From the NCBI GenBank assembly GCA_028280715.1, contig JANQLG010000013.1, positions 1 to 64,000 of the forward strand: a DNA stretch of 64,000 bases. The letters are read 5' to 3'. This DNA is from Spongiibacteraceae bacterium. Lineage in GTDB: Bacteria > Pseudomonadota > Gammaproteobacteria > Pseudomonadales > Dasaniaceae. Shown in pieces: positions 45,304 to 55,298 of this stretch. The position numbers were made by a program, and so were the translations under genes. The notes beneath the pieces are model-generated. The model was not told the DNA's origin. It did no database searches and worked only from the letters and a program-made list of their open reading frames with translations. Every line of letters begins with the position of its first letter. Position 1 is the first letter of the stretch.

Positions 45304-46047
45304 ATGGATAAAGCCGTTTATTTAGCGATGTCAGCCGGGCGCAATATCATGTCCGCACAGGCTGTGCATGCCAATAATCTTGCTAATGCCAATACCACCG
45401 GTTTTCAGACTGATTTTGCGCAGGCGCGGGCCATGGGGCTTTATCACGGAGAAGGTTATAGCACTAGAGCCTATGCATTAACTGAAAGCCCAGGAACTGA
45501 CTTTGCTCGCGGGCCACTGGTTTCTACTGGTCGCGATCTGGATATGGCTGTTGAAGGTGATGGTTGGATTGCAGTACAGGCACCTGATGGCAGCGAAGCC
45601 TTTACACGCGCTGGTTCATTAAAAATTGATCCGCTGGGAAGGTTACTGACAGGGAATAACCTGCCAGTGATTGGTAATGGTGGTCCAATCGCTTTACCTC
45701 CCTCCGACAAAATTACCTTAGGTGCTGATGGCACGATTACTATTCAGCCGCAAGGGCAGGGTGCTGAAGTATTGTCTACTGTAGATCGAATCAAATTAGT
45801 GAAGCCATCCTATGACGTATTACAAAAAGGTATTGATGGTTTAGTCAGGCGCGTTGATGGAGAAGAAGAGCCAGCCGATGCGACAATCCGTTTACAAGCA
45901 GGTTTTCTAGAGGCGAGTAATGTCAGTGCAATTGACGAGTTTACCCAAATTACCTCCCTTTCAAGGCAATTTGAAATTAACGTTAAGATGATGCAAACCC
46001 TGCAGCAAAACTCTGAAGCATCAACCTCCATTTTGAGAATATCGTAA
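45304..46047 (+). CDS. flgF: Flagellar basal body rod protein FlgF
   Basis: 247 residues. AVYLAMSAGRNIMSAQAVHANNLANANTTG region at the start, VEGDGWIAVQAPDG (hook-basal body core) and the C-terminal FEINVKMMQTLQQNSEAS. Proximal rod subunit. First gene of the second flagellar operon, 76 bp before flgG. Confidence 0.95.
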   Translation: MDKAVYLAMSAGRNIMSAQAVHANNLANANTTGFQTDFAQARAMGLYHGEGYSTRAYALTESPGTDFARGPLVSTGRDLDMAVEGDGWIAVQAPDGSEAFTRAGSLKIDPLGRLLTGNNLPVIGNGGPIALPPSDKITLGADGTITIQPQGQGAEVLSTVDRIKLVKPSYDVLQKGIDGLVRRVDGEEEPADATIRLQAGFLEASNVSAIDEFTQITSLSRQFEINVKMMQTLQQNSEASTSILRIS

Positions 46048-46122
46048 GTACCTTGTGCGAGAAAGCAGTAAAAAAGATGCGAGAAAACAGTAAACAAGAG
46101 AGTAGTAAAAAAGAGGCGAGTT

Positions 46123-46908
46123 ATGAATCAATCACTGTGGATTAGTAAAACCGGGCTCAGCGCGCAGGATACCCGCTTGGCGACCATTGCCAACAATTTA
46201 TCCAACGCGGCAACCGTTGGTTTTAAACGCGATAGTGTGGTGTTTGAAGATTTGTTATATCAAATCCGTCGCCAGCCTGGTGCGCAATCTTCACAAAACA
46301 CACAACTTCCTTCTGGTTTACAAGTAGGTACTGGTGTTCGTGTTATCGGTACGCAAAAAGAATTTTCAGCAGGCAGTGTTGAAGTAACTGATAAGCCTTT
46401 GGATTTAGCGATTGTTGGTCGCGGTTTTTTTGAAATTTTATTACCGGATGGCTCAACGGCTTATACCCGTAATGGTCAATTTCAAGTCAGCGCAGACGGT
46501 GAAATAGTAACGGCGCGGGGTATGGTGTTGCAGCCAAGCATTACAGTACCGGAAGATGCTCAAACTATAACTGTCAGTAGTGATGGTATTGTTGAAGCCT
46601 CTATTGCTGGCCAAGCTGCAGCACAACAATTGGGTACGTTGACGGTAACCAATTTTGTTAATCCAACGGGGCTACAAGCTATTGGCTCCAATATGTTTAT
46701 TGAAACTGCTGCCAGTGGTACACCTACCACAGGTACTCCAGGCACACAGGGCTTAGGTAGTTTAGAGCAGGGCGCATTGGAAAATTCTAACGTTGATGTA
46801 GTTGAAGAACTAGTCAGTATGATTACCACGCAACGCACTTACGAGATGAATTCCAAAGTCATTTCAACTGCAGATCAAATGCTGCAATTTATTGCGCAGA
46901 ATTTATAA
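46123..46908 (+). CDS. flgG: Flagellar distal rod protein FlgG
   Basis: 261 residues, the usual length. SLWISKTGLSAQDTRLATI, NNLSNAATVGFKRD, the FEDLLYQIRRQPGAQSS segment that marks FlgG, and NVDVVEELVSMITTQRTYEM at the C-terminus. Forms the drive-shaft that crosses the peptidoglycan and outer membrane rings. Confidence 0.97.
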   Translation: MNQSLWISKTGLSAQDTRLATIANNLSNAATVGFKRDSVVFEDLLYQIRRQPGAQSSQNTQLPSGLQVGTGVRVIGTQKEFSAGSVEVTDKPLDLAIVGRGFFEILLPDGSTAYTRNGQFQVSADGEIVTARGMVLQPSITVPEDAQTITVSSDGIVEASIAGQAAAQQLGTLTVTNFVNPTGLQAIGSNMFIETAASGTPTTGTPGTQGLGSLEQGALENSNVDVVEELVSMITTQRTYEMNSKVISTADQMLQFIAQNL

Positions 46909-46938
46909 GCTAGTCAATTACGTTAGCGGGATGTGATT

Positions 46939-47631
46939 ATGAAAGCAATTCTTTCGCAGGCAAAAAATATCGTGCTGGTGCTGGCAGTCACTGCATTATC
47001 AGCATGCACTATTGGGCCAACTCCTATCCCTGATGATCCGGAATACGCTCCCAAAATAGTTGCCTCGTCACCGATGCCCTCTGCTAATAGAGGCGGTATT
47101 TATCAACCGGGGTATTCCATCCCATTATTTGAAGATCGTAGAGCAATGCGGGTGGGGGATATTTTATCGGTCATTTTGAGTGAGAGAACGCAATCCAGTA
47201 AAACCGCTGATACTGAAATTACTAAGGAAAACAGCATTGCGACTGATGCCAATTCCGTTATGGGGGTCATACCATCTTTCGGCGAATACAATTTGGGAAC
47301 GTCAGTAACGCATGACAGAGAGCTCACAGGTGAAGCCTCGAGTGACCAAAGTAATAGTTTGAGTGGCAGTATTGCGGTTACCGTTGCAGATATTCTTCCT
47401 AACGGTTTATTAGTGGTTCGAGGTGAGAAATGGATGACCTTGAATAGAGGTGAAGAATATATTCGTGTGCGCGGATTAGTTAGGCCCGAAGATATTGGTC
47501 CGGATAATACCGTTATGTCGACAAAACTAGCTGATGCGCGTATCGCTTACAGTGGTACTGGTGATTTGGCTGACGCTAACAAGCAAGGATGGGCATCACG
47601 ATTTTTCAATAGTGAATACTGGCCATTTTAG
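46939..47631 (+). CDS. flgH: Flagellar L-ring lipoprotein FlgH
   Basis: 230 residues from ATG 46939 (GGGA upstream; a GTG at 46933 is less likely). Signal peptide with lipobox LSAC gives a lipidated cysteine. LFEDRRAMRVGDILSVIL, SLSGSIAVTVADILPNGLLVV and RGEEYIRVRGLVRPEDI are family hallmarks. Forms the L ring in the outer membrane. Confidence 0.96.
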   Translation: MKAILSQAKNIVLVLAVTALSACTIGPTPIPDDPEYAPKIVASSPMPSANRGGIYQPGYSIPLFEDRRAMRVGDILSVILSERTQSSKTADTEITKENSIATDANSVMGVIPSFGEYNLGTSVTHDRELTGEASSDQSNSLSGSIAVTVADILPNGLLVVRGEKWMTLNRGEEYIRVRGLVRPEDIGPDNTVMSTKLADARIAYSGTGDLADANKQGWASRFFNSEYWPF

Positions 47632-47654
47632 ACGCCACAAAAACAAGGTGACCT

Positions 47655-48770
47655 ATGAGTTTTTTTCGTATCTATCGCTGCCAAATTGCACTACTAATCA
47701 GTTTATTTTTTTCTGGGACTGTTGCTGCTGAGCGGTTAAAGGACCTGACTAATATTTCCGGTGTAAGAGATAATCCGCTAATTGGATATGGTTTAGTGGT
47801 TGGCTTGGATGGCACAGGAGATCAGACAACTCAGACACCATTCACTACCCAAGCCTTTACTTCCATGTTGAGACGTTTGGGAATCGCCGTTCCAGAAGGG
47901 CAGTCTTTTCAATTGAAAAATGTCGCTGCTGTGACCATTCATGCAACCTTGCCGCCCTTTGCCAAGCCTGGACACACGATTGATGTCACCGTTTCATCCA
48001 TTGGTAACGCCAAAAGTTTACGCGGTGGTAGTTTATTACTCAGTCCTTTAAAAGGAGCGGACGGAAAAGTTTATGCCATAGCCCAGGGTGAATTGGTAGT
48101 AGGTGGTTTCGGCGCCGAAGGCGCTGATGGTTCACGGGTGACGGTAAATATTCCCAGTGCTGGAAGAATACCCAGTGGCGCAATTGTTGAACGTTCTGTA
48201 CCGAATAGTTTTTCAACTGGTTCTCATCTAACACTTAATTTAAAGCGCGCTGATTTTACTACTGCTCAGCGTGTTGCAGAGGCAATCAATGAATTGTTAG
48301 GTCCTAGCGTTGCCCGTGCTGCAGATGCTTCTTCGATTAATGTAACGGCTCCACTCGATCCCAATCAGCGAGTGGCGTTTATGTCTCTATTGGAAAATGT
48401 AGAGGTAGACCCAGGGGCTGCGCCTGCAAGGATTGTAATCAATTCCAGGACGGGAACCATTGTGGTGGGTGAACATGTCAGAGTGCGTCCAGGAGCAGTG
48501 ACTCACGGCAGTTTAACCGTAACAATCACCAGCACGACGCAGGTTAGCCAACCCGGTGCGTTGGCTGAAGGTCGAACCGTGGTTGTGCCACAAACGGATG
48601 TTACCGTTACTCAGGAAAACAACCGCATGTTCGTTTTCGAAGGAACCACAACGCTAGATGAATTAGTGAGAGCGGTTAATCAAGTGGGCGCCGCGCCAGG
48701 TGATTTAATGGCAATACTGGAAGCATTGAAACAGGCTGGTTCTTTACAGGCTGACTTAATCGTCATTTAA
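47655..48770 (+). CDS. flgI: Flagellar P-ring protein FlgI
   Basis: 371 residues. Signal peptide ending in VAA-E, then [30 protein letters not shown] and [18 protein letters not shown]. Forms the periplasmic P ring around the rod. 23 bp after flgH. Confidence 0.97.
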   Translation: MSFFRIYRCQIALLISLFFSGTVAAERLKDLTNISGVRDNPLIGYGLVVGLDGTGDQTTQTPFTTQAFTSMLRRLGIAVPEGQSFQLKNVAAVTIHATLPPFAKPGHTIDVTVSSIGNAKSLRGGSLLLSPLKGADGKVYAIAQGELVVGGFGAEGADGSRVTVNIPSAGRIPSGAIVERSVPNSFSTGSHLTLNLKRADFTTAQRVAEAINELLGPSVARAADASSINVTAPLDPNQRVAFMSLLENVEVDPGAAPARIVINSRTGTIVVGEHVRVRPGAVTHGSLTVTITSTTQVSQPGALAEGRTVVVPQTDVTVTQENNRMFVFEGTTTLDELVRAVNQVGAAPGDLMAILEALKQAGSLQADLIVI

Positions 48771-48791
48771 GGGTTATTGGATAAGTAAATT

Positions 48792-49730
48792 ATGATGAGT
48801 TCAGCTGCCAACTATTCAGCTCAAGTAAGCAAAGATGTTTATACAGATTTGAGTAGTGTCAATGCTATTCGCACGATTGAAGATAAAGATGAGGCCCTGG
48901 AAAAAATATCGCAGCAATTTGAATCAATGATGATGCGAATGATGCTGAAAAGTATGCGTTCTGCTAACGAAATATTTTCCGAAGGTAACATGCTATCAAG
49001 CTATGAAGGCGATATGTATCAAGACATGATGGATGATCAGCTGGCATTGAATTTATCTAAAGGTAAAGGTATTGGCTTGGCCGAATTGATGGTTCGCCAA
49101 CTTCGTAGCAACCCTGTTGATGATGAGCCTAAGCTGGCGGTAGATATTTCTGATTATATGGTACAACGTCGTTACCAGGATGTTGCTGCTATTGCAGAAA
49201 AAGTTACTACTGAAGTTGAAGAGGTTTCACAACCGTTTGATGGCAGTGTGCGGAAATTTGTCGAGCAACTTTATCCCTTAGCGAAAAAAGCTGCCGAAGA
49301 ACTTGGCGTAGATCCTAAAGTATTAATTGCCCAAGCAGCATTAGAAACTGGCTGGGGTAAAAAAATTAGTGAAGGCGATACCATGGGTTCCAGCTTTAAC
49401 TTTTTTAATATTAAGGCCGATCAGCGTTGGCAGGGCGCGTCTGTGCGCGTGCAAACAATAGAAGTCAGGCAGGGGATGGCAGTTAAAGAATATGCGAATT
49501 TCCGTGCCTATCAAAATCCAGCACACAGCTTCACTGACTACGTTGATTTTATTAAAAATAGCCAACGTTATGAGCCCGCATTAGCCAGCAATAATTCAGA
49601 ATCCTATGTACGTCATTTAGCTGATGCCGGCTATGCCACAGATCCTGCTTATGCAGAAAAAATTATTCGTATTATGGGCAGTAAAGATATGGAAAGTATC
49701 GTTAATGAAATTGAAGTTATCAATCAGTAG
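48792..49730 (+). CDS. flgJ: Peptidoglycan hydrolase FlgJ (rod cap)
   Basis: 312 residues, the two-domain form. N-terminal rod-capping part (QQFESMMMRMMLKSMRSAN, then GDMYQDMMDDQLAL) and a C-terminal glucosaminidase domain from about residue 160 with VLIAQAALETGWGKK, where the Glu is catalytic, and NFFNIKADQRW. It opens the cell wall for the growing rod. Confidence 0.96.
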   Translation: MMSSAANYSAQVSKDVYTDLSSVNAIRTIEDKDEALEKISQQFESMMMRMMLKSMRSANEIFSEGNMLSSYEGDMYQDMMDDQLALNLSKGKGIGLAELMVRQLRSNPVDDEPKLAVDISDYMVQRRYQDVAAIAEKVTTEVEEVSQPFDGSVRKFVEQLYPLAKKAAEELGVDPKVLIAQAALETGWGKKISEGDTMGSSFNFFNIKADQRWQGASVRVQTIEVRQGMAVKEYANFRAYQNPAHSFTDYVDFIKNSQRYEPALASNNSESYVRHLADAGYATDPAYAEKIIRIMGSKDMESIVNEIEVINQ

Positions 49731-49739
49731 GGTACTGTT

Positions 49740-51782
49740 ATGTCGCTAATTGATGTAGGTATTGGTGGGTTACGCGTTAGCCAAACATCATTGCAGGTCA
49801 CAAGTAACAATATTGCCAATGCTGATAATCCAAGCTATAGCCGGCAGCGGGTAGAAACGTCAACACTACCAGAACAGCTTAGTGGTGGTGGCTATATTGG
49901 TAATGGCAATATAGTCGATGGTATTGAGAGAACGGTTGATGCGTTTTTAGTTCGTCAGATTCAGTTGGACACGGCGACCTTTAATAATCTTGATATATTT
50001 GCCGGTAATATCGAACAGGTAGATTCGTTATTAGCTGACGATTTTAGTGGTCTTGGTCCTGCAATCAGTAACTTTTTTTCTTCTATAGAATCCAGTGCTC
50101 AGGATCCCACTTCAGAGCCAGCACGACAGGTGGTGATTAGTGAAGCTGATGGTTTATCTCAACGACTTAACTCACTTACCGCAAGAATATTCCAGCAGGA
50201 AGATCTTTTAGATGATCAATTAAAATCCTTGACCACACAAATTAGCACCATTGCGATAGGGATTGCTGAGCTAAATCAGGCAATAGGGGATCAAATCGGT
50301 TTGGGTGCCGGTGCCCAGCCCAATCAATTATTGGATCAGCGTGAAGAATTATTACGTCAGTTAGCCGAAATTGTTACCGTGACAACCGTTCAGGACGGCG
50401 ATGCGTTAAATGTATTTATTGGTAATGGACAACCGTTGGTTATCGGTAATAATTCTTCGTCGCTTAGTACCGTGGCCAGCTCTCGAGAGCCAGGTAACCA
50501 GGAAATTGTTTTTGTCGGTTCAAGCGGCGTATCGCAAGAAATTACGGATTTTATTAGCGGTGGAAAATTGGGGGGGACCATCGATTTTAGAGATGAAGTC
50601 ATTCCCGATGTGCTCAATTCTCTAGGCCGTTTGTCTATAGCTATAGCCGATACTCTAAATCAGCAAAATGCACTGGGTATTGATCTGGATGGCAATCTTG
50701 GGGGTAATATTTTTCGGGACGTTAACGACGGGTCTATCCCTGGCCAGCGCGTTGTGGTTGATTCCGGTAACTCTGCACCCGGGTTACAGTCGATCAGTAT
50801 TAATATCACCGATGTGTCACAACTAACTACCAGTGATTACGTTATCAATGTTGTCGATAACGATTCGGTGCTGCCACTGGATTATCAGATCATAAGAACC
50901 AGTGATAATACCTCGACCTTTGTCAATGGCACTGTAGGCGCACAAAGTATCGTTATTGATGGCTTCAGTATTGATATTCCCGCTAGCACCCAAAATAACT
51001 TAGCCTTCAGCGACCGTTTCTATGTGCGACCTACTCGTAGTGGTGGGGTGGATATGATGGTAGACATTGATCGCGTGCAAGAGTTGGCTTATGCATTGCC
51101 GATTACCACTCAAAGTAGTAGTGGTAATGTTGGGAGTGGTTTGATTTCTCCAGGACAAATGTTAGCGATAGTGGATGATACCAGCCTAGCATTATCTCCG
51201 ACTAATCCTCTCTATTCATCTCCTGGTGTATTAGCTGCACCGGTATTAATTCGCTTTGATACGGCGACAGGTTATACCGTTTATGAAAATTCTGACCCCT
51301 TTAATCCGGAAATATTGTTTACCGGTACGATCATTCCGGGGCAACAGAACAGCGTGTTTGATCCGTTGAGTACGGACCCAAATTACATTGGTTTTCAGGT
51401 GGAGATTAGTGGTGTTCCTCAGGCCGGTGATGAATTTACGATCGAGTTTAATGCCAATGGCTCATCGGATAACCGTAATGCCATTGAGTTGGGTTTAACG
51501 AGGGTAAGAGATGTACTGGATGGTGGAGCGACCAATTTTGAAAATGCCTATGGTAGTTTAATTGAAGAGCTAGGTACTCGTACTGCCCAGGCGCGTGTGA
51601 GTCGGGATGCGTCGGAGTCATTATTATTACAGGCGCAAGCCAGTCGGGATTCAGTGTCTGGTGTTAATTTGGATGAAGAAGCCGCCAATTTGATTAAATT
51701 TGAGCAATCCTATAACGCTTCGGCACAAATTATTAATGTAGCTAGGCAAATTTTCGATATCTTACTCAACGCTGTGGGCTAA
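49740..51782 (+). CDS. flgK: Flagellar hook-filament junction protein FlgK
   Basis: 680 residues. N-terminal GIGGLRVSQTSLQVTSNNIA and C-terminal NLDEEAANLIKFEQSYNASA are the standard ends of hook-associated protein 1; the variable middle is long. Starts 9 bp after flgJ. Joins hook and filament. Confidence 0.95.
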   Translation: MSLIDVGIGGLRVSQTSLQVTSNNIANADNPSYSRQRVETSTLPEQLSGGGYIGNGNIVDGIERTVDAFLVRQIQLDTATFNNLDIFAGNIEQVDSLLADDFSGLGPAISNFFSSIESSAQDPTSEPARQVVISEADGLSQRLNSLTARIFQQEDLLDDQLKSLTTQISTIAIGIAELNQAIGDQIGLGAGAQPNQLLDQREELLRQLAEIVTVTTVQDGDALNVFIGNGQPLVIGNNSSSLSTVASSREPGNQEIVFVGSSGVSQEITDFISGGKLGGTIDFRDEVIPDVLNSLGRLSIAIADTLNQQNALGIDLDGNLGGNIFRDVNDGSIPGQRVVVDSGNSAPGLQSISINITDVSQLTTSDYVINVVDNDSVLPLDYQIIRTSDNTSTFVNGTVGAQSIVIDGFSIDIPASTQNNLAFSDRFYVRPTRSGGVDMMVDIDRVQELAYALPITTQSSSGNVGSGLISPGQMLAIVDDTSLALSPTNPLYSSPGVLAAPVLIRFDTATGYTVYENSDPFNPEILFTGTIIPGQQNSVFDPLSTDPNYIGFQVEISGVPQAGDEFTIEFNANGSSDNRNAIELGLTRVRDVLDGGATNFENAYGSLIEELGTRTAQARVSRDASESLLLQAQASRDSVSGVNLDEEAANLIKFEQSYNASAQIINVARQIFDILLNAVG

Positions 51783-51792
51783 TGGCCGATAA
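51766..51792 (+). promoter_or_regulatory. Candidate sigma-28 promoter of flgL
   Basis: A perfect -10 GCCGATAA (51785-51792) with a weak -35 TCAA (51766-51769) at the correct 15-bp spacing, straddling the flgK stop. It could give late extra expression of flgL. Confidence 0.4.
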
Positions 51793-51909
51793 CATCGGTA
51801 TAGATTTATCGAGGATGTTGAATTGAGAAGATGGTATATGCAATTACTTGATAGCATTAAAACAAATAACGCTATTAAAGTAGAGATAGATGGCAAAGGT
51901 AGATAGCAA

Positions 51910-53184
51910 ATGGCTATTCGTTTTTCATTTTTACAGGGGTTTAATACCAGCGTTGCCGATATTGTCAGGCTACAACAGCAAACCTTTGAAACCCAGCAGC
52001 AGGTATCGACCGGCAGGAGAATAGTAACGCCGGCTGATGACCCGGTTGCGTCTGCTCGTATCATCCAGGTTAATCAAGAGTTATCTCAAGTTGGGCAATT
52101 TATTCAAAATGCAGACTCTGTTGAAAATCGTTTGAATTTAGCAGAAAACCAGATCCAGCAGGTGAGTAATTTGTTAGTGAGGTTGCGAGAGTTAACGGTT
52201 CAAAGTGGTGGGCTGGGTTTAACTCAGGGAGATAGGCGGAATATTGCAGCGGAGATTGATACACGACTGGAAGAAATTTTAGATTTAGCGAATACACGTG
52301 ATGTGAATGGAGAATATATTTTTGCGGGTTTCCAAGGTTCTGTTAGACCTTTTGAAAGATTACAGTCTGGTGAATTTATTTATAATGGGGACGAAGGCCA
52401 GCGTTTAGTCCAAATAGCATCTTCAACACAAATTCCTATTAGCGATAGTGGTAAAGCAGTTTTTATTGATATTGATTCTGCACAAAATTTAATTGCTACA
52501 GAAGATGAATTAAGCAATACAGGAACAGGTACGATTGTAGCGGGCTCGGTCACTGATCAAACAAACTATGATGCTAATTCTTATCCGAATGATTACGTGG
52601 TTCAGTTTGATGGTGGTGGCAACCAATACCAGATTTTTAATAAAAATGATATTTTAGATGGAGCGCCGACGACGGCTATTTTTACCGTCCCGAATACCGG
52701 TAGCCCTATAACTATTGATGCTAATGCTACGCCGTTAGCTGCACCTACAAACCTGGGTTGGGAAATTACTATTGCTGGAACCCCTGCTGACGGTGATTTG
52801 TTCTATGTTAATTCATCTGAGAAACAGGATATTTTTACTACCATAGCTAATTTATCTGATGGCTTGAAAAATCTTAACGATACACCTGGTGATCAATTGG
52901 TGTTAGATCAACTGATAGCCGATACGTTGGATAACGTGACTGCTGCCGAAGAAAATATGTCCAAGATAAAGGCGCAGATTGGTGCCAGGCAGAATACTTT
53001 AGATTCGGTCCGCAGTTTGCACCAAGGTGTTGAGTTGGTTAATCAAGAAGTGCTGTCAGAAATACGCGACCTGGATTATGCAGAGGCGTTAAGCCGGTTA
53101 AGCTTAGAAACATTTACGCTTGAAGCGGCCCAGCAGAGTTTTGCCAGAATAAGCAATTTGTCTCTTTTTAACTTTCTCAGATAG
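51910..53184 (+). CDS. flgL: Flagellar hook-filament junction protein FlgL
   Basis: 424 residues. Flagellin-like N-terminus (TFETQQQVSTGRRIVTPADDPVASARI) and C-terminus (DLDYAEALSRLSLETFTLEAAQQSFARIS region). Hook-associated protein 3. It is 127 bp after flgK, unlike the tight spacing upstream, and converges with the FliT-like gene. Confidence 0.95.
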   Translation: MAIRFSFLQGFNTSVADIVRLQQQTFETQQQVSTGRRIVTPADDPVASARIIQVNQELSQVGQFIQNADSVENRLNLAENQIQQVSNLLVRLRELTVQSGGLGLTQGDRRNIAAEIDTRLEEILDLANTRDVNGEYIFAGFQGSVRPFERLQSGEFIYNGDEGQRLVQIASSTQIPISDSGKAVFIDIDSAQNLIATEDELSNTGTGTIVAGSVTDQTNYDANSYPNDYVVQFDGGGNQYQIFNKNDILDGAPTTAIFTVPNTGSPITIDANATPLAAPTNLGWEITIAGTPADGDLFYVNSSEKQDIFTTIANLSDGLKNLNDTPGDQLVLDQLIADTLDNVTAAEENMSKIKAQIGARQNTLDSVRSLHQGVELVNQEVLSEIRDLDYAEALSRLSLETFTLEAAQQSFARISNLSLFNFLR

Positions 53185-53201
53185 ACCTAACTTAGATAGA
53201 T

Positions 53202-53540
53202 CTAAGCTTGCATTATTTTGGCTGAATTTTTGTAAGCTGCCGCAGCTCGTTTTCCCTGTTGCCTCTGCGCGCCATCTTTCATCATTTTTTTTCGGGCTTT
53301 TGTCGCTATACTCTGTAACGATTGTTCGTTAGACATAAAGTCATTCAGTTTAGTGTAGTAATATTCTGCGGTTTGGGGGCCGACGGGGAATAATTCAAAA
53401 TGACTGACTAAACTTTGGTGTCGTTCAATGGCTAATTCTGAAACAACTTGCCAGTTTTCATCATTAGCGTGTTCCATCATGGCATTAGACAGTTGCAACA
53501 AGTTTTTCCAGCTTGAATCGATATCAGTGTTATTGCTCAT
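53202..53540 (-). CDS. FliT-like flagellar chaperone
   Basis: 112 residues, helical and charged, starting 24 bp after the fliD stop on the same strand. Size, composition (WKNLLQLSNAMMEHANDENW, then ELAIERHQSLVSHFE) and position after fliD fit FliT, the chaperone of the filament cap, which is poorly conserved. The C-terminus is basic (KARKKMMKDGAQRQQGKRAA). Assigned mainly from context. Confidence 0.65.
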   Translation of the reverse strand: MSNNTDIDSSWKNLLQLSNAMMEHANDENWQVVSELAIERHQSLVSHFELFPVGPQTAEYYYTKLNDFMSNEQSLQSIATKARKKMMKDGAQRQQGKRAAAAYKNSAKIMQA

Positions 53541-53564
53541 ACTGTTAGGCTCTTCGATCCAGGG

Positions 53565-55022
53565 TTAATTGTTGCTATCGCGATTAATGATGTTGGCAGA
53601 AGCACTGAGTTGTTGCAATAAAAAGTCTCCCGTTGAATTCAATTGGGCGACAAGAATATCCAGTGCGGCGAATTGACTGCGAAAGCGCTCTTCAATAATG
53701 CTAACTCTCAAATCTAAATCATCGCGTTGATCTTGTATGTCATCCAATGAGGCTTGCAGCCGCTCATCGCGATTATCAAAGGTGCCACCTGATTGTAAAA
53801 AACCTGTTAATAATTCATCAAGCTGGGTAGCAACACCATCATCACTGGAAAATAAAGTCGCCAAGTCCTGAAAGTTGTTACTGATAATGTCGGTGAGTGT
53901 TGTGTCATCAAGTGCGATTGAGCCATTACTATTTGTGGATATGCCAATAAATGTTAATGCATCAAAACCTTCATTTGCTCCATCCACTGTATCAGAAATG
54001 ACTCTGCGTATGCTGCTCTCTAATGAACTGACTACACTGTCGCCGCTGAGTAAGCCTGAAGTGCCTGATACCGAGTCATAATCGGTTAAGGTATTGAATA
54101 CAGTGATCAGTTCATTGTAAGTGGCAACGAAGGTTTCAACTGCTGCTTTCACTTGCGTTTTATCTTCATCGATTACCAATGCTGCAGAGGGGGGATTCAA
54201 GATGTCGTCTGCTTCATCCAGCAGTGTAATGGTGACATCATTTATAACGTTGGAAAATTCATTAGTGCTGCTGAAGGCGGTAAAACCGTCTACAGAAATA
54301 CGAGCATCTTGTGCAGCATCGACTTGAGAAAATTGGTTACCCGCATCTAACGGGTTAGTGCCGTCATAAAAAAACTGTGACAACCCACTGCCATCGGTAT
54401 CTGTTAAATCATCGTCATCTACACTGATATCGATTTGACTACTGGCTCCAGTAGTGTCGCTGGTAAATACGAATTTAGTGACGGTTGAACCATCACCCAT
54501 TCCTGCATCAACGGTGATTAAGCTTGCGGTTATGCCAACATTGTCTGAAGCATTGTTAATGGCATCACGAATTTCAGCAATGGTATCAGTTGCACCAACA
54601 GTAATTGCAAAATTACTGCCGCCTTCAAAACCTATAGTTAAAGTACCAGAGCCAACAGTAGCATTTGGATCTGCGAAATCTGTGTCAGACGCTATTTTAT
54701 TGGCTTGGGCTTGTTCAAAAACTTGAATATTATAAGTTGATAGATCTGCGTTTTCTCCAGCAGTCGCTGTAAATAAAGATGAGTCACCTGAAGTTGCTCG
54801 CCGTGTACTAAAAAAATCCAAGTCTTTCAGATCTTGTAGCGCACTTTGAAAAGCGTCCATGGTTAAGCGCAGGCTTCCCACTGCGGAAATTTCAGCTTCC
54901 AGACGAGTTTGCTCAAAGTCGAGTCTGCTTTCCGTAGGCGCGCGCTCAGCATCAACTATCTGAGTAATCAGGGCCTCAAGGTCTATACCCGAGCCAACAC
55001 CGACAGAAGTAATGGAAGCCAT
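53565..55022 (-). CDS. fliD: Flagellar filament cap protein FliD
   Basis: 485 residues. N-terminal VGVGSGIDLEALITQIVDAE and C-terminal SIIEERFRSQFAALDILVAQLNST split over the usual coiled ends; the middle is the variable D2-D3 region. It caps the filament and folds flagellin. A sigma-54 site is found 150 bp upstream, so it seems to be expressed apart from flagellin. Confidence 0.94.
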   Translation of the reverse strand: MASITSVGVGSGIDLEALITQIVDAERAPTESRLDFEQTRLEAEISAVGSLRLTMDAFQSALQDLKDLDFFSTRRATSGDSSLFTATAGENADLSTYNIQVFEQAQANKIASDTDFADPNATVGSGTLTIGFEGGSNFAITVGATDTIAEIRDAINNASDNVGITASLITVDAGMGDGSTVTKFVFTSDTTGASSQIDISVDDDDLTDTDGSGLSQFFYDGTNPLDAGNQFSQVDAAQDARISVDGFTAFSSTNEFSNVINDVTITLLDEADDILNPPSAALVIDEDKTQVKAAVETFVATYNELITVFNTLTDYDSVSGTSGLLSGDSVVSSLESSIRRVISDTVDGANEGFDALTFIGISTNSNGSIALDDTTLTDIISNNFQDLATLFSSDDGVATQLDELLTGFLQSGGTFDNRDERLQASLDDIQDQRDDLDLRVSIIEERFRSQFAALDILVAQLNSTGDFLLQQLSASANIINRDSNN

Positions 55023-55171
55023 ATTGATTTACCTGTTTTTACTTGACTGCAACAGCCTACTTACTTGTAAAAAGTATAGTGGGTAGTCGATAAAAAAACT
55101 TATATCGTATAGACAGTTTTTCAATGGTTTAAACAAAAGTTTGACAAAAAAACTATATCTGAAGGGAAAAG

Positions 55172-55186
55172 GCATATATCGTGCCA
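55172..55186 (-). promoter_or_regulatory. Sigma-54 promoter of fliD
   Basis: Minus strand TGGCACGATATATGC: GG (55185-55184), ten bases, GC (55173-55172). About 150 bp before the fliD start. Confidence 0.8.
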
Positions 55187-55264
55187 TGACATCAACCTCT
55201 TGCGACCGATTAGTACTCTTAGTTAGTAACTAGTGAGCACCAATTTATATCTGGCCTGTGAGAC

Positions 55265-55296
55265 AAAAAGCCCTTATCTAACGATAAGGGCTTTTT
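55265..55296. terminator. Strong terminator after flaG
   Basis: AAAAAGCCCTTATC (55265-55278) pairs perfectly with GATAAGGGCTTTTT (55283-55296) around TAAC. T-runs on both strands, so it can end flaG on the minus strand and any plus-strand RNA. Confidence 0.93.
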
Positions 55297-55298
55297 TA

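Larger units (their letters stand above)
55100..55297 (+). ncRNA. Candidate sigma-28-driven small RNA opposite the fliD leader
   Basis: A sigma-28-like site on the plus strand (TAAA at 55068-55071, 14 bp, GTCGATAA at 55086-55093) faces a 190-bp gap with no ORF that ends in a strong terminator usable on this strand. A transcript would be antisense to the fliD leader. The spacing is one base short of ideal; this is a hypothesis. Confidence 0.25.

Noticed and set aside
51837-51905. 22-codon frame with ATG between flgK and flgL
   Set aside because: No ribosome site of note, no conserved features and leader-like composition; probably chance.
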